DNA from: a bacterium
GTDB lineage: Bacteria > Verrucomicrobiota > Verrucomicrobiia > Limisphaerales > RI-55
Length of the DNA stretch: 64,000 nucleotides
Direction of reading: 5' to 3'
Assembly (NCBI GenBank): GCA_016124235.1
Contig: WGOC01000002.1
Coordinates: 124,001 to 188,000, forward strand
Shown: one piece after another, positions 53,192-61,966 of the stretch
How the letters are laid out: each line of letters opens with the position of its first letter
Numbering within the stretch: position 1 is the stretch's first letter
Program-made: the position numbers and the translations under genes
The notes under the pieces: generated by a model
The model's input: the letters and a program-made list of their open reading frames with translations, nothing else
Databases searched by the model: none
What the model was told of the DNA's origin: nothing

Positions 53192-53602
53192 GTGAAAGAT
53201 GAACAAACCCAACAACAATTCATTCACCTCCGCGCCACCGGCCGTAGCTTCGCCGCCATCGCCCGCGAGCTGAATGTCTCCAAACCCACCCTGATCAACT
53301 GGAGTCGCAAATTCCGTTTCGACATCCAGAACCTCCGCGCCATTGAAACGGAAGCTCTCGCCGAACGGTTCATTGCCGACCGGATGGTCCGCGCCCGGCA
53401 TCTGGCCGATCAATTGAAAGGAATCGAGTCCGAACTGGCCAAACGCAACCTGGCCGATCTCTCGACTCATCGGTTGTTTCAACTCGCCGAAGGCTTGCGA
53501 CGCCAGCTGCAACAAACCTTCGGCTCGCCGCAATTCACCACCCGCATCAAGGACATCCCGGACGGGGAATACTGCGACGAAGTCCAACACTGGAATCCGT
53601 GA
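53192..53602 (+). CDS. HTH-domain protein, terminase-small-subunit-like, unknown function
   Basis: 136 residues from a GTG start. The N-terminal part 'QFIHLRATGRSFAAIARELN' with 'VSKPTLINWSRKF' is a clear helix-turn-helix of the Hin/transposase or terminase-small-subunit kind. The rest (RHLADQLKGIESELAKRNLA and 'HRLFQLAEGLRRQLQQTFG') is helical, and the end is 'DGEYCDEVQHWNP'. Similar small HTH proteins occur in planctomycete and verrucomicrobial genomes without a known role. It could be a mobile-element remnant. A second small gene of unknown function lies downstream (54003). Confidence 0.6.
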   Translation: MKDEQTQQQFIHLRATGRSFAAIARELNVSKPTLINWSRKFRFDIQNLRAIETEALAERFIADRMVRARHLADQLKGIESELAKRNLADLSTHRLFQLAEGLRRQLQQTFGSPQFTTRIKDIPDGEYCDEVQHWNP

Positions 53603-53613
53603 GCCTCATGCTG

Positions 53614-53953
53614 AAGGTGGGGCGTGCTCTCCGAGCGAGCCTGCCTTGTTCACCAAAAAGAGCGCCCCGGGGAGCGCGCCCGTCCCGGGTGCCCCCAGCC
53701 GGAGTCCTCGCCGGCTGGTCACAGATCATTCGCACCGCACAACGAGCACGATTGTTCACGGGCTGGCGAGAATCGTGCCGGCGCTTTGGCGTCCATCGGC
53801 CCGCGCGAACCCGCCACCGGGCGACAAAGGACTTTCGAACTCGAAGTCTTGGCGGAACGAGATTTCCGATGGCTTCCCGCCCGGCGCCCTCGAATTGGAG
53901 AGGCGGCATTCCTGCCGCCTTCCACGCGCGACCAAAATGTCGCCCGTCCCGAT
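53614..53953. repeat. Type C arm and type B hairpin between two small genes
   Basis: AAGGTGGGGCGTGCTCTCCGA begins near 53614 and a type B hairpin AGGCGGCA-TTCC-TGCCGCCT is at 53901-53920, followed by GCGCGACCAAAATGTCGCCCG. Several overlapping frames in this stretch are repeat by-products. No gene is supported. Confidence 0.6.
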
Positions 53954-54002
53954 TCGTGCTCAGGAACTGCTTTAAGAACACCCTTTCATCATCTCATGCT
54001 CA

Positions 54003-54419
54003 ATGACCCGATCACGTTACTCCATCAACAAGAACCACCACACTGCTGCTGCCCCGGCCAGTCGCCGTTTGGGTTCCCGTTTGTCGTTGACTCGACTCAA
54101 TTCACGTCTCAACCGGCCATTGAATCGTTACGCGACGGTCTTGCTCTCCGGTCGACCGTATCGACCGCCAAACCATCTGCGGGAAGCCTGCAAAATACTA
54201 CGGGTATACGTTCGGCTTGCCGAACGGGACCGCAAACGCAACCCCCACTTTTATGATCCGCTTCGGGTGGTTCGCGAATTGGAGCACCAGCGCTTTATGG
54301 AAGAAGTCCAACAGGCGATCGACCGTATTTACAGTTCCCCGAATCATTCCGAACCGTCCTGCCAACCGAATTTGAATAGCCCCATGGGCGATCCAAAATT
54401 GACCGCCGGAAAAAAGTGA
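54003..54419 (+). CDS. Small basic protein, unknown function
   Basis: 138 residues from an ATG. A basic, Ser/Arg-rich start (TAAAPASRRLGSRLSLTRLN) precedes a helical core 'NHLREACKILRVYVRLAERD' and 'YDPLRVVRELEHQRFMEEVQ', which looks like real coding sequence. The ending is polar. No known domain and no signal peptide. It may belong with the HTH gene upstream, 400 bases away. The start could be further in. Confidence 0.45.
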   Translation: MTRSRYSINKNHHTAAAPASRRLGSRLSLTRLNSRLNRPLNRYATVLLSGRPYRPPNHLREACKILRVYVRLAERDRKRNPHFYDPLRVVRELEHQRFMEEVQQAIDRIYSSPNHSEPSCQPNLNSPMGDPKLTAGKK

Positions 54420-54514
54420 TAAGTGGTAAAGAAACGGTAAACAAACGGTAAAGTCTTTTTCTTCTTCCGAGTGGGACCGCTCCGGACATCAGCAGCAGTT
54501 TGGAAATCTGGAAG

Positions 54515-54725
54515 CGCCCTTTTTGCGCGCGATCGGCCGGATGGCGAGGCATATCGCACTTCGAAAGCCGGCGGGCTGCGTAGGGGCACGGCAACGACAC
54601 CATCGCCGACCGGCTGCAGATTTCCCGACACACGGTGGAGACCCATCTGACTCACGCCTACCAGAAGTTGGACGTTCGCAGCCGGACGGAGCTGCCGCAC
54701 ACCAGGCGGCGTCGAGCGAGAAGTA
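54515..54725 (+). pseudogene. Deleted copy of the double-HTH regulator
   Basis: 54515-54580 resembles 51655-51722 (the end of the receiver-like part, sharing 'AAAGCCGGCGGGCTGC'), and 54581-54725 resembles 52015-52155 (second HTH, 'GACCGGCTGCAGATTTCCCG'). About 290 bases of the parent, including the first HTH, are missing at the join. The remnant cannot encode a working protein. Confidence 0.7.
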
Positions 54726-54761
54726 GTGCGCCGGCCGGCCGGCATCGGGATCGGTTACCGG

Positions 54762-54860
54762 AAAGGCGGCACTCTTGCCGCCTGGGGATTGGGCGCCAAA
54801 AATGTCGCCCCACCGATGGGACGGGAAAGTCGGTCTCGGACAGAGGCGAACCACTTTGTA
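54762..54860. repeat. Type B repeat, degenerate copy
   Basis: AGGCGGCA-CTCT-TGCCGCCT (54764-54783), then GGGCGCCAAAAATGTCGCCCC and a decayed end (GAGGCGAACCACTTT). It matches the repeat behind the parent regulator at 52196-52295 and belongs to the duplicated segment. Confidence 0.65.
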
Positions 54861-54929
54861 TTGTTCGACGAGCTGCCGAAAACGATTCGCGGGTCGCGGG
54901 CGCTCCCCGCTCCGGCTGAGCGAATCCCC

Positions 54930-55265
54930 TCACAACTGTTCGCCAAAGTGAATCAGCTCCACGTTTTCGATGGTGGCGTGGCCGAACTTGAGAATGCCCT
55001 GCATCCACTCGATGAACGGGCGCACCTTCTCCGGGAGATCCACAAACTCGACACACAACGGCAGGTGCTCGGCCAGGCGCAGGATCTTGCCCGTGTGTAC
55101 TTCGCCGTGGCTCCCGTAACCCATCATGCCTTTCAAAACCGTGGCGCCGGCGATGCCGTGCTTGCGCGCTTCATTCACGAGCACTTCGTAGGCGGGTCGG
55201 CCTTCGTGCTGGAGATGTTCGCCGATGTATATCCGCACGCGTAGGGCTGGAAGTGGAGCTTTCAT
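54930..55265 (-). CDS. DUF190 family protein
   Basis: 111 residues from the ATG at 55265 (upstream Met at 55328 would overlap fluC). 'RVRIYIGEHLQHEGRPAYEV' and 'HGIAGATVLKGMMGYGSHGE' are the DUF190 signature; the C-terminal part 'PLCVEFVDLPEKVRPFIEW' completes it. DUF190 is a PII-like cytoplasmic domain often encoded next to fluoride channels, as here, with 10 bases between the fluC stop and this start. Its role in fluoride handling is by context. A C-terminal fragment of the same gene is at 52381-52521. Confidence 0.9.
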   Translation of the reverse strand: MKAPLPALRVRIYIGEHLQHEGRPAYEVLVNEARKHGIAGATVLKGMMGYGSHGEVHTGKILRLAEHLPLCVEFVDLPEKVRPFIEWMQGILKFGHATIENVELIHFGEQL

Positions 55266-55275
55266 GGTTTTCGAT

Positions 55276-55650
55276 TCACAGGATACGGGCGAGGGCAAAT
55301 CCGAGGAGGACGCAGATGATGCCGCCAACGTTTTGCACGGCGAGGTTCGTCAGCGCTGAAATCCACTGGCCGTCGCGCACCATGCCGGCGGTCTCAAAAC
55401 CAAACGTCGAAAACGTGGTGAACGCGCCCATGAATCCGGTCAGGAAAATAATCCGCACGCGGCTCGACAAAACAAAGCGCTCCTCGGCGAGAGCGAAGAT
55501 CAAGCCGAACAAGAAGCAGCCGATCATGTTCACCGCCAGCGTGCCCCAGGGAAATTTTGCGCCGCCAAGCTTCTGCGCCCAGCCCGCCACGGCATAGCGG
55601 GACACCGTTCCGACGGCTCCAGCCAGGGCAATCCACGCAAGGTCTTTCAT
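55276..55650 (-). CDS. crcB: Fluoride ion channel FluC/CrcB
   Basis: 124 residues, the usual length, with four membrane helices. 'GAVGTVSRYAVAGWAQKLGG', 'PWGTLAVNMIGCFLFGLIFA' and the signature G-F-M-G-A-F-T-T-F-S-T-F-G-F-E-T identify it; the Phe residues and the N-M of the pore are present. It exports fluoride passively as an antiparallel dimer in the inner membrane. It lies upstream of the DUF190 gene and 109 bases downstream of prsW, all on the minus strand. I found no convincing fluoride riboswitch in the 109-base gap. Confidence 0.95.
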   Translation of the reverse strand: MKDLAWIALAGAVGTVSRYAVAGWAQKLGGAKFPWGTLAVNMIGCFLFGLIFALAEERFVLSSRVRIIFLTGFMGAFTTFSTFGFETAGMVRDGQWISALTNLAVQNVGGIICVLLGFALARIL

Positions 55651-55759
55651 GATTCAATCAGCGGTTGAACAACCGTCCCGGCATTGTTGCAAGGGCGGAA
55701 CTTGCGCGCGAGCGTTTTCCCGGCTGCGAGACCAGCGCATTTCAGCTTTCGCCGAAAAC

Positions 55760-56509
55760 TTAGTCTTCGCCAATGCTCAGGTTTTCAACCGGCAATGTCA
55801 CAGCCTTGCGGGCCTGCCAAATCATCATGGCCCAAAGCACGAAGACCAACGCGCTCACTTTGCCGGTCGCGCGATGGGCGAAGATCAACCAGTCATAGAG
55901 ACCGTGCAGCCCCATGGCCGCCATCACGGCGCCGATCTGCAGCCAGGTGCGCTGCCAGCGTCCGCGAATGCGAAAACGCGCGTGCGCAATTGCGAGGCCC
56001 CACACACCGGCGAACAACGTGTGCGTAAACGGCAACGCAAACGCGCGGCCCAATTGCTGGCCGAGCGGAAGCCCCGGCAGATGAATGAAGTTTTCCAGCG
56101 TGGCGAAGCCCAACGCGATCGCGGCGGCGTACACGAGGCCGTCGATCGGTTCATCAAATTCCTTCCACCGAAACGCGATCAAAAGTGCAACGAGCAGTTT
56201 GGCCCCTTCCTCGACCGGACCGATCACGAGAAAACAATAGGTGGCCAGCCAACCGGAATCGCCTTCGTCGAACTCGGGAAAACCCAGAACATCCGTCAAC
56301 CAAAAGGCCCCCAACGCCAACGCACAGGCGATGATTCCCAGCACAAAGGCGCCGACCAACCGGCGCCGCGGTTCCGGCCGCAGTCGATCCTTGAGATCAA
56401 TGTACTGCAGCCAGAACAACGCGGCGGCGAGCAGCATGCCGGCGATCTGCCACGGGCCGCCGGTGAGATGCAGCGCGGACTGAACTTCCGATTCAATCGC
56501 GTTCGGCAC
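55760..56509 (-). CDS. PrsW-family intramembrane metalloprotease
   Basis: 249 residues from a GTG start, with about eight membrane segments. The signature 'VIGPVEEGAKLLVALLIAF' (E-E), 'DEPIDGLVYAAAIALGFATL' with 'ENFIHL', and 'ALPFTHTLFAGVWGLAIAH' (His) are those of PrsW, the protease that cuts anti-sigma factors in Bacillus. The substrate here is unknown. It is upstream of crcB in the same direction, so the three may be one transcription unit. Confidence 0.9.
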   Translation of the reverse strand: MPNAIESEVQSALHLTGGPWQIAGMLLAAALFWLQYIDLKDRLRPEPRRRLVGAFVLGIIACALALGAFWLTDVLGFPEFDEGDSGWLATYCFLVIGPVEEGAKLLVALLIAFRWKEFDEPIDGLVYAAAIALGFATLENFIHLPGLPLGQQLGRAFALPFTHTLFAGVWGLAIAHARFRIRGRWQRTWLQIGAVMAAMGLHGLYDWLIFAHRATGKVSALVFVLWAMMIWQARKAVTLPVENLSIGED

Positions 56510-56559
56510 GTTGTCTGGTGGGATGGATTACCCGTCCGCTGCGCCGCATTTCGCGCGAC

Positions 56560-58584
56560 TCAATAACCCTCGCGCACGCGGAAGAATTGTCCCCCGGACG
56601 CACCGCCACTCATGGGTAGCGAAAACTGGAAGGAGTTTGCGCTCGCTTCAACATTCATCGTTTCGACGGTAGTCCACGAAACAAAGTCCGATGTTGATTC
56701 GATCGTATAGGGAGTTCCCGGGTCACCCGCGAGGTGGCCGGTGAACACCGAACCCGACGCCGTCAGATTTGAAAACGCCGGCGCCACGACCGTGCCGGTG
56801 GTGGCGATCGTAAATTGAGTTTGCGCGTAGTAGCCGGCAAAGACGGTTGCACCCGGATAGGAAACCGAGTCCGAATCCGACACGTGCAGAAAACTCAGCG
56901 TGGCGCGATACACGCGGCCAGCTCCCAACGCGCCAACCGGCAAGGTGACGTCGGTCGCCGTGCCAGCCAACGCTCCCGCTTCGATAACGTCCGGCGTCTG
57001 AAAGACCGTGTTCCCGTATTCGCTCTCAATATCGAGCAGAATGAAATCGGACGCGGTACCACCGGCAAACTGTTGCCAGCTGATTGTGAAGGGCGCGGCG
57101 GGATTGATCGTCTGTGCAGCCGCGAGATTGGAGATCGTTGGCGCGTTGGGATATTGATCGCCAGTGACACTCACCGTGATGGAGTGACTGCCGTCACGGA
57201 TGGTATCGAGCGCGACGACGTAGTCGCCGTTCGGATAAAAAAGATCCAGATCACTTTGATTGCCAAACGGGGCGTCGGTTTCGAGACCGGAACGATCCGA
57301 ATTGAATTCAATCGCGTTCGATCGTGCGTCCGGAAGCGTAAATGTGCCGTTGGTCACCGCGTTGAGCGATCGAAACTGCCCGTCCACAGAGGCGACCACC
57401 AAACCCGGACCAACCGCCGTGGCACCGGACTGCGTGTAGAGACGCCCTTTGCCCAGCAGGATCCGTTTGACATCGGCACCGACGGGCGACGCGGACGCCC
57501 CCGTCACGAAGGATCCGGTGTTGGAAGTATACGCGTTGCCGGCCACGTCCTTGAATCCAGCCGGTTGGCCCACGGGATTCAGTGTCCAGGTGATCGCGGT
57601 GTTCGCGGGCAGATCCGAGTTGTAGCGACAGTACAGCGTCTGCTTGTCCGTGCTCCACGTGTAGGCAAAACCGGCTCCATCAACGCCCGACCAGTTGATC
57701 GCCACGCCACTTTGCATCGGCTCGTTGAAGGTAAAACTGACGACGGCATCGCGTTCCACTTGAGGCTGCCCCGTCCAGGGGCTTTGGTTGGTCAGTTGCG
57801 GCGGTTCGACATCGGTGCCCCCGGCGGTCTTTGTCACTGCGCTTGTTACCTTCAGATACGCGCCAAAGGCTCCCGAGTAAGTCGGGTCCTGATCAACGAT
57901 TCGCGCGAAATCGATCTCGAGGTTCACCGTGAGCCCCGGGCTGAAGGTTCCGGCCGGAATCACCACCGACGTGGCGGTGCCGTTCAAACTACCGGGTTCG
58001 CCGGGACCGCCCGTCGCAAACTCCTGGCTGCTGCCGTCCGCGTATGCGTTCACGATGATCAAATCATTCACCGTGCCGTTGACCATGGCATCCCACCGGA
58101 GCGTGAAATCCTTGGTCGAATCAAAGTTTTGCAGTTCGCTCCAGTTCGCGATGCGCGGCGCACTTGTCCAGTTGTCGCCGCCGACGTTGACGGTCATGGA
58201 CTGCGCACCGTCATTCAACGTATTGAGATGAACCGTGTAGCTGCCGTCCGGATACGCCGCGTGCAGTTCGTTCATTCGTTGAAAACCATCCTGGAACCGA
58301 AATTGATTGTCGTTCGAATCGTAACTCAACGTTTTGATGCCGATCGTGGTTCCTTCGACCGTGGCACCAAGAATCGAGCCCGGCGCTGAGGGCTGGACCA
58401 GTGCAACGAAGCCGAAAGGCGGTTCCTCTTCGCTTAACCTCGGCGCGATGGCCAACGATTGAGTGAATTGCTGCGCTTTCATCACGACAACCAACCCGGC
58501 GTCCTGGGCAGTCGCGGTGGAAATGAACGTGGCTCCGGACAGCAGAACGCTGCCAAACAAGTGGGGAATGAGTTTACGTCTCAT
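56560..58584 (-). CDS. Secreted Ig-like domain protein
   Basis: 674 residues from the ATG at 58584, where the signal peptide begins (MRRKLIPHLFGSVLLSGATF); the longer frame to 58716 crosses the divergent promoter region. Two similar halves each contain 'YPDGSYTVHLNTLNDGAQSM' or 'YPNGDYVVALDTIRDGSHSI'. Between them is a bacterial Ig-like segment (PPQLTNQSPWTGQPQVERDA ... 'VVSFTFNEPMQSG') of the SbsA type. The C-terminus 'GTPYTIESTSDFVSWTTVET' and 'QFFRVREGY' matches the module of the cassette proteins. No enzymatic motif. Exported and of unknown binding function; its gene is divergent from exodeoxyribonuclease III. Confidence 0.75.
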   Translation of the reverse strand: MRRKLIPHLFGSVLLSGATFISTATAQDAGLVVVMKAQQFTQSLAIAPRLSEEEPPFGFVALVQPSAPGSILGATVEGTTIGIKTLSYDSNDNQFRFQDGFQRMNELHAAYPDGSYTVHLNTLNDGAQSMTVNVGGDNWTSAPRIANWSELQNFDSTKDFTLRWDAMVNGTVNDLIIVNAYADGSSQEFATGGPGEPGSLNGTATSVVIPAGTFSPGLTVNLEIDFARIVDQDPTYSGAFGAYLKVTSAVTKTAGGTDVEPPQLTNQSPWTGQPQVERDAVVSFTFNEPMQSGVAINWSGVDGAGFAYTWSTDKQTLYCRYNSDLPANTAITWTLNPVGQPAGFKDVAGNAYTSNTGSFVTGASASPVGADVKRILLGKGRLYTQSGATAVGPGLVVASVDGQFRSLNAVTNGTFTLPDARSNAIEFNSDRSGLETDAPFGNQSDLDLFYPNGDYVVALDTIRDGSHSITVSVTGDQYPNAPTISNLAAAQTINPAAPFTISWQQFAGGTASDFILLDIESEYGNTVFQTPDVIEAGALAGTATDVTLPVGALGAGRVYRATLSFLHVSDSDSVSYPGATVFAGYYAQTQFTIATTGTVVAPAFSNLTASGSVFTGHLAGDPGTPYTIESTSDFVSWTTVETMNVEASANSFQFSLPMSGGASGGQFFRVREGY

Positions 58585-58715
58585 GATTGTAAGGTCTGAG
58601 TCGGCGCGAATGTGACCCAATCGGACGATGGGACCAAGACGATATTGCCATCGTGGCATTGTGTTCAGGCACAATCTCACTCCATATTGTCGCCACCGAA
58701 ACCAAGCCTCAGCCA

Positions 58716-59474
58716 ATGCGACTCCTCTCCTGGAATGTGAACGGCATCCGCGCCGTGTTGAAACGCGGCTTTCTGGATTTCTTCCGTGAGTGCGAAGCGG
58801 ACGTGCTTTGCCTGCAGGAGACCAAGGCGCATCCCGATCAACTTAATCACCTCGACTGGCCGGCCGGTTACCACCACGTCTGGAATTGGGCCGAGAAAAA
58901 AGGTTACTCGGGCACCGCGATCTTCACTCGCACGAAGCCGCTCAAGGTGACTTATGGACTCGGCATTGAAGCGCACGACACGGAAGGTCGGGTCATCAAC
59001 GCCGAGTTCGCGGACTTCTTCCTCGTCAACGTTTACACGCCAAATTCCAAACGCGAACTGTTGCGGCTGGATTATCGAACCAAGGAATGGGATGTCGCCT
59101 TCCGCAAGCACCTGAAGAAACTGGAACGCAAAAAGCCGGTGATCTTTTGCGGCGATCTGAATGTGGCGCACCAGGAAATCGACATTGCGCGGCCAAAAGG
59201 AAACGAGCGAAACCCCGGATTCACAATTGAGGAACGAACCACGTTTACCGCGTTGCTAAAAGCCGGGTTCATCGACACGTTTCGGGAATTTGAAAAAGGC
59301 GGCGGCCACTACACGTGGTGGAGCATGATGCCCGGCGTCCGCGCCAAGAACATTGGTTGGAGGATCGATTACTTCGGCATTTCAACGGCGCTCCGGCCTC
59401 GCCTGAAAAAAGCGTTCATCTGGCCGCACGTGATGGGATCAGACCATTGCCCGGTGGGAATTGAGTTGGAATAA
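58716..59474 (+). CDS. xth: Exodeoxyribonuclease III
   Basis: 252 residues from the ATG at 58716, where the fold begins. M-R-L-L-S-W-N-V-N-G-I-R-A (Asn7), L-C-L-Q-E-T-K-A-H (Glu35), 'KPVIFCGDLNVAHQEIDIAR' (Asp and Asn), 'GWRIDYFGIS' and the end 'MGSDHCPVGIEL' (Asp-His) give the complete active site of the ExoIII/APE family. The enzyme incises DNA at abasic sites and removes 3' blocks during base-excision repair in the cytoplasm. Gene and role are standard. The region between it and the divergent Ig-like gene (58585-58715) must hold both promoters. Confidence 0.95.
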   Translation: MRLLSWNVNGIRAVLKRGFLDFFRECEADVLCLQETKAHPDQLNHLDWPAGYHHVWNWAEKKGYSGTAIFTRTKPLKVTYGLGIEAHDTEGRVINAEFADFFLVNVYTPNSKRELLRLDYRTKEWDVAFRKHLKKLERKKPVIFCGDLNVAHQEIDIARPKGNERNPGFTIEERTTFTALLKAGFIDTFREFEKGGGHYTWWSMMPGVRAKNIGWRIDYFGISTALRPRLKKAFIWPHVMGSDHCPVGIELE

Positions 59475-59540
59475 TTTTGGTGCCGTTCCTGATCGAGCGG
59501 CGCCACAGTAGGACGGGTTTTCAACTTGATCCGGTCATCC

Positions 59541-59602
59541 AGGGTGCTGCCGGCTGCCAGCCGGCAGATCCAAACTTCCGGCAGGCTGCCGGAAGCACAC
59601 TG
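59541..59602. repeat. Type A paired-hairpin repeat, second copy
   Basis: CTGCCGGC-TGCCA-GCCGGCAG (59547-59554, 59560-59567), then the palindrome CTTCCGGCAG-G-CTGCCGGAAG (59575-59595), ending GCACACTG as in the copy at 12797-12920. It lies in the gap behind xth. Confidence 0.65.
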
Positions 59603-59739
59603 CGAATCGACATCTTCACCACGCGGGCGTCACCGAAGGTTTGAAGTGGAGACTCCCGGCAATTTGGGTTCGCTGTTGCAGCGTCGCGCCGGCTCCAAGG
59701 AGCATAGTATCGTACTCGGGCAGCACGCGAAGTTGCCGG

Positions 59740-60519
59740 CTAATTGAACAACTCGTCGAAGAAAACCTTCATCGCCTCCCACGATCGTTTGTCGGCTTTC
59801 TCGTTGTACGCGGCTCCCTTTGAATTGTCGTTGCCGGCATTCCAATCGGTGAACGCGTGCACCGCGCCTCCATATTTGACGAGTTGCCAGTCCACGTTGG
59901 CGTCGCGCATTTCCTTCTCGAAGGCGGCGACCTCCTCCGCTGGTGCAAACGGATCATCCGCTCCGTGCAACGCCAGCACCTTGCATTTGATGTTCTTTGC
60001 GTCCTCCGGTGTCGGCGTGCCGAGGCCACCATGGAAACTGACAATCCCCTTGATGTCGGCACCGCTGCGCGCCAGTTCCAAAACCGTCGTTCCGCCAAAA
60101 CAATAACCAATCGCCGCGATCTTGTTTGGGTTCACGCCGGGCTGCTTCTTCAACGTCTCGAGCGCGGCATTGATCCGTTCGCGCAACAGCGGCCGATCAT
60201 TTTTGTATTTACCGGCAAGCGCGCCGGCTTCCTGGGCGTTCGCCGCCCGCACACCCTTGCCGTAAACATCCGCACAAAAGACGCGATAGCCGAGCTTCAC
60301 CAGCATTTCGGCGCGTTTCTTTTCGTAATCGGTCAAGCCCTTCCACTGGTGCGCGATCAAGACGGCGGGGCCACGATTCATGTAAAGCGTATCGGTGACG
60401 AAAACACCTTCGCAGGCCGTATCGCCGGCCTGGTATTCGATGGTTTGGGATTGGATTTCCGCCTTGGCGTTTGCGAGTCCAAGAACGAATGCAGCTACGA
60501 GCAAAATGGATTTCTTCAT
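59740..60519 (-). CDS. Exported dienelactone hydrolase family protein
   Basis: 259 residues from the Met at 60519 (one at 60531 adds four). Signal peptide MKKSILLVAAFVLGLANAKA. The nucleophile elbow A-I-G-Y-C-F-G-G-T-T has cysteine, as in dienelactone hydrolase. 'VLALHGADDPFAPAEEV' supplies Asp and 'VKYGGAVHAFTDW' the His. Family members hydrolyse dienelactones or other esters; many exported relatives have unknown substrates. The catalytic triad is complete, so it should be active as an esterase. Confidence 0.9.
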   Translation of the reverse strand: MKKSILLVAAFVLGLANAKAEIQSQTIEYQAGDTACEGVFVTDTLYMNRGPAVLIAHQWKGLTDYEKKRAEMLVKLGYRVFCADVYGKGVRAANAQEAGALAGKYKNDRPLLRERINAALETLKKQPGVNPNKIAAIGYCFGGTTVLELARSGADIKGIVSFHGGLGTPTPEDAKNIKCKVLALHGADDPFAPAEEVAAFEKEMRDANVDWQLVKYGGAVHAFTDWNAGNDNSKGAAYNEKADKRSWEAMKVFFDELFN

Positions 60520-60604
60520 GGGAACGCTCATAGCCGAGATTCAAGCGGCTGGCAAATCCGCACTTGCTTCAGGGAAGGATCTTTCGGGCGCGAGATGCCA
60601 GCAC

Positions 60605-61846
60605 TTATTCGCGTCGCAGCCGTTTCGCCAAAGTCACGTATTGCGAATTGGCGATGCGCGCGCGTTCCACCAATCGGCGGCGCATGCTTCGTGCGTAGGA
60701 GCCAATGTACGCCACGAATTGCGGATCGGTGCGACCGCATTGCGCGCGCACCCGGGCCTCAATCCGATCCACCTGGGCGGTCAGTTTTTCCGCGGTGAAT
60801 TGATTCTTCAACAGCTCACCCATCCGGTCGAGGTATTGCCGTTGAAAATCGAAGACTTCGAAAACCCGATCGGCCACGAGACCCGACCGTCGAAAACCAC
60901 GCCCTCCCCAGCCGCGACCACGACCACCTCGCTCGGACGAACCGCCCGGCGTAATGGGGAAGTTCACGTCCCAGAACATCTGGTCCATCCCGTGCGGAAT
61001 GAAGATGAACTTGCCCGACGAGGGATCGTGGTAAAGGCGGTAGTTGTTGCGATTGCGAACGTATCCGTCCCAGTCACACGTAAGCATTTCAATGGCGGTG
61101 AAGGTGATGAACCGGTCGACATCCAGGATTGCCTCCAGCCGGTCCTTGCGCTTGGCCAGATCCGATTCGTTGGCCGCGTCGGCCAACTCCACCAGATCGC
61201 TCCAATCGTTCGGCCCATCACCCGCGTCCTTGTCGAGGTTCTCGTCCACATCCATCAAGAAACCGCCGTCATAGAGGTTCCCGCTCGTCTTCTTGAAATT
61301 GTGTTTCAGAAACCGTTTGTCGTAGCCCTCCTTGAGCACGTAGAAGCCCAGTTCGCGGCCATGGAATTTCACCCGCGCGTGGGTTGCGCGCGCCGTGGGG
61401 ACGCCGGCCGAACGAAACAATTCGCTGCAGATGATCTCGTCCAGCAAGGTCGGATCCTGCACGGAATTGTTAAGGTGAAATTTGTCCAGTCCGTGAAACG
61501 ACTGACCCTTTTGGAACTTGTCCATGTTGATCGTCAACGCCGGCAAGTTATCGACCGGACGAAAGCTGCCGCGGGCGCCCTTGAGCTTGAGCGCCACGTT
61601 CGTGAACACATTGGTGCCCTCGCGCAACGTGACCTTAACGTACTCCCTCGGCTGGTTGCGGAGCGATTGCACCGCGTCCGGGTCCAAGGTGATTTCGATC
61701 CGGGGAATGATCGTTTCAAACAACCGCGTCGCTTCCTCCGCGGACTTGCTGTGCCCGACTGACGCAGTCGTGTCCGGCGTCGCGGCCCGACCGCAACCGG
61801 TCAGTGCGAGCATCATCCACATTCCAAAAACGAAACGGCACCTCAT
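60605..61846 (-). CDS. CotH-kinase-like lipoprotein
   Basis: 413 residues from the Met at 61846; the longer frame to 61960 is not signal-like. The start M-R-C-R-F-V-F-G-M-W-M-M-L-A-L-T-G-C-G is a lipoprotein signal peptide with the L-x-G-C box. The core 'LTINMDKFQKGQSFHGLDKF', 'ELFRSAGVPTARATHARVKF', 'FYVLKEGYDKRFLKHNF' and 'GKFIFIPHGMDQMFWD' is the CotH protein-kinase-like pattern, known from the spore coat kinase CotH. It is anchored in the outer or inner membrane and may phosphorylate secreted proteins, which is inference. A Gly/Arg-rich insert is near residue 315. Confidence 0.82.
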   Translation of the reverse strand: MRCRFVFGMWMMLALTGCGRAATPDTTASVGHSKSAEEATRLFETIIPRIEITLDPDAVQSLRNQPREYVKVTLREGTNVFTNVALKLKGARGSFRPVDNLPALTINMDKFQKGQSFHGLDKFHLNNSVQDPTLLDEIICSELFRSAGVPTARATHARVKFHGRELGFYVLKEGYDKRFLKHNFKKTSGNLYDGGFLMDVDENLDKDAGDGPNDWSDLVELADAANESDLAKRKDRLEAILDVDRFITFTAIEMLTCDWDGYVRNRNNYRLYHDPSSGKFIFIPHGMDQMFWDVNFPITPGGSSERGGRGRGWGGRGFRRSGLVADRVFEVFDFQRQYLDRMGELLKNQFTAEKLTAQVDRIEARVRAQCGRTDPQFVAYIGSYARSMRRRLVERARIANSQYVTLAKRLRRE

Positions 61847-61966
61847 AAACGTTAAAGCTAAAGTAGACGATGCACGGTCACAAGAAACGCGGCCAACGTC
61901 AACCCACGGGCAATAATTGAAGTGGCCAACCCTTTTGAGCGTCTGCCATAATCCGACCATTCGCCC

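Noticed and set aside
55651-55759. Fluoride riboswitch before crcB
   Set aside because: The 109-base gap lacks the conserved crcB-motif start and pseudoknot strings on the coding strand.
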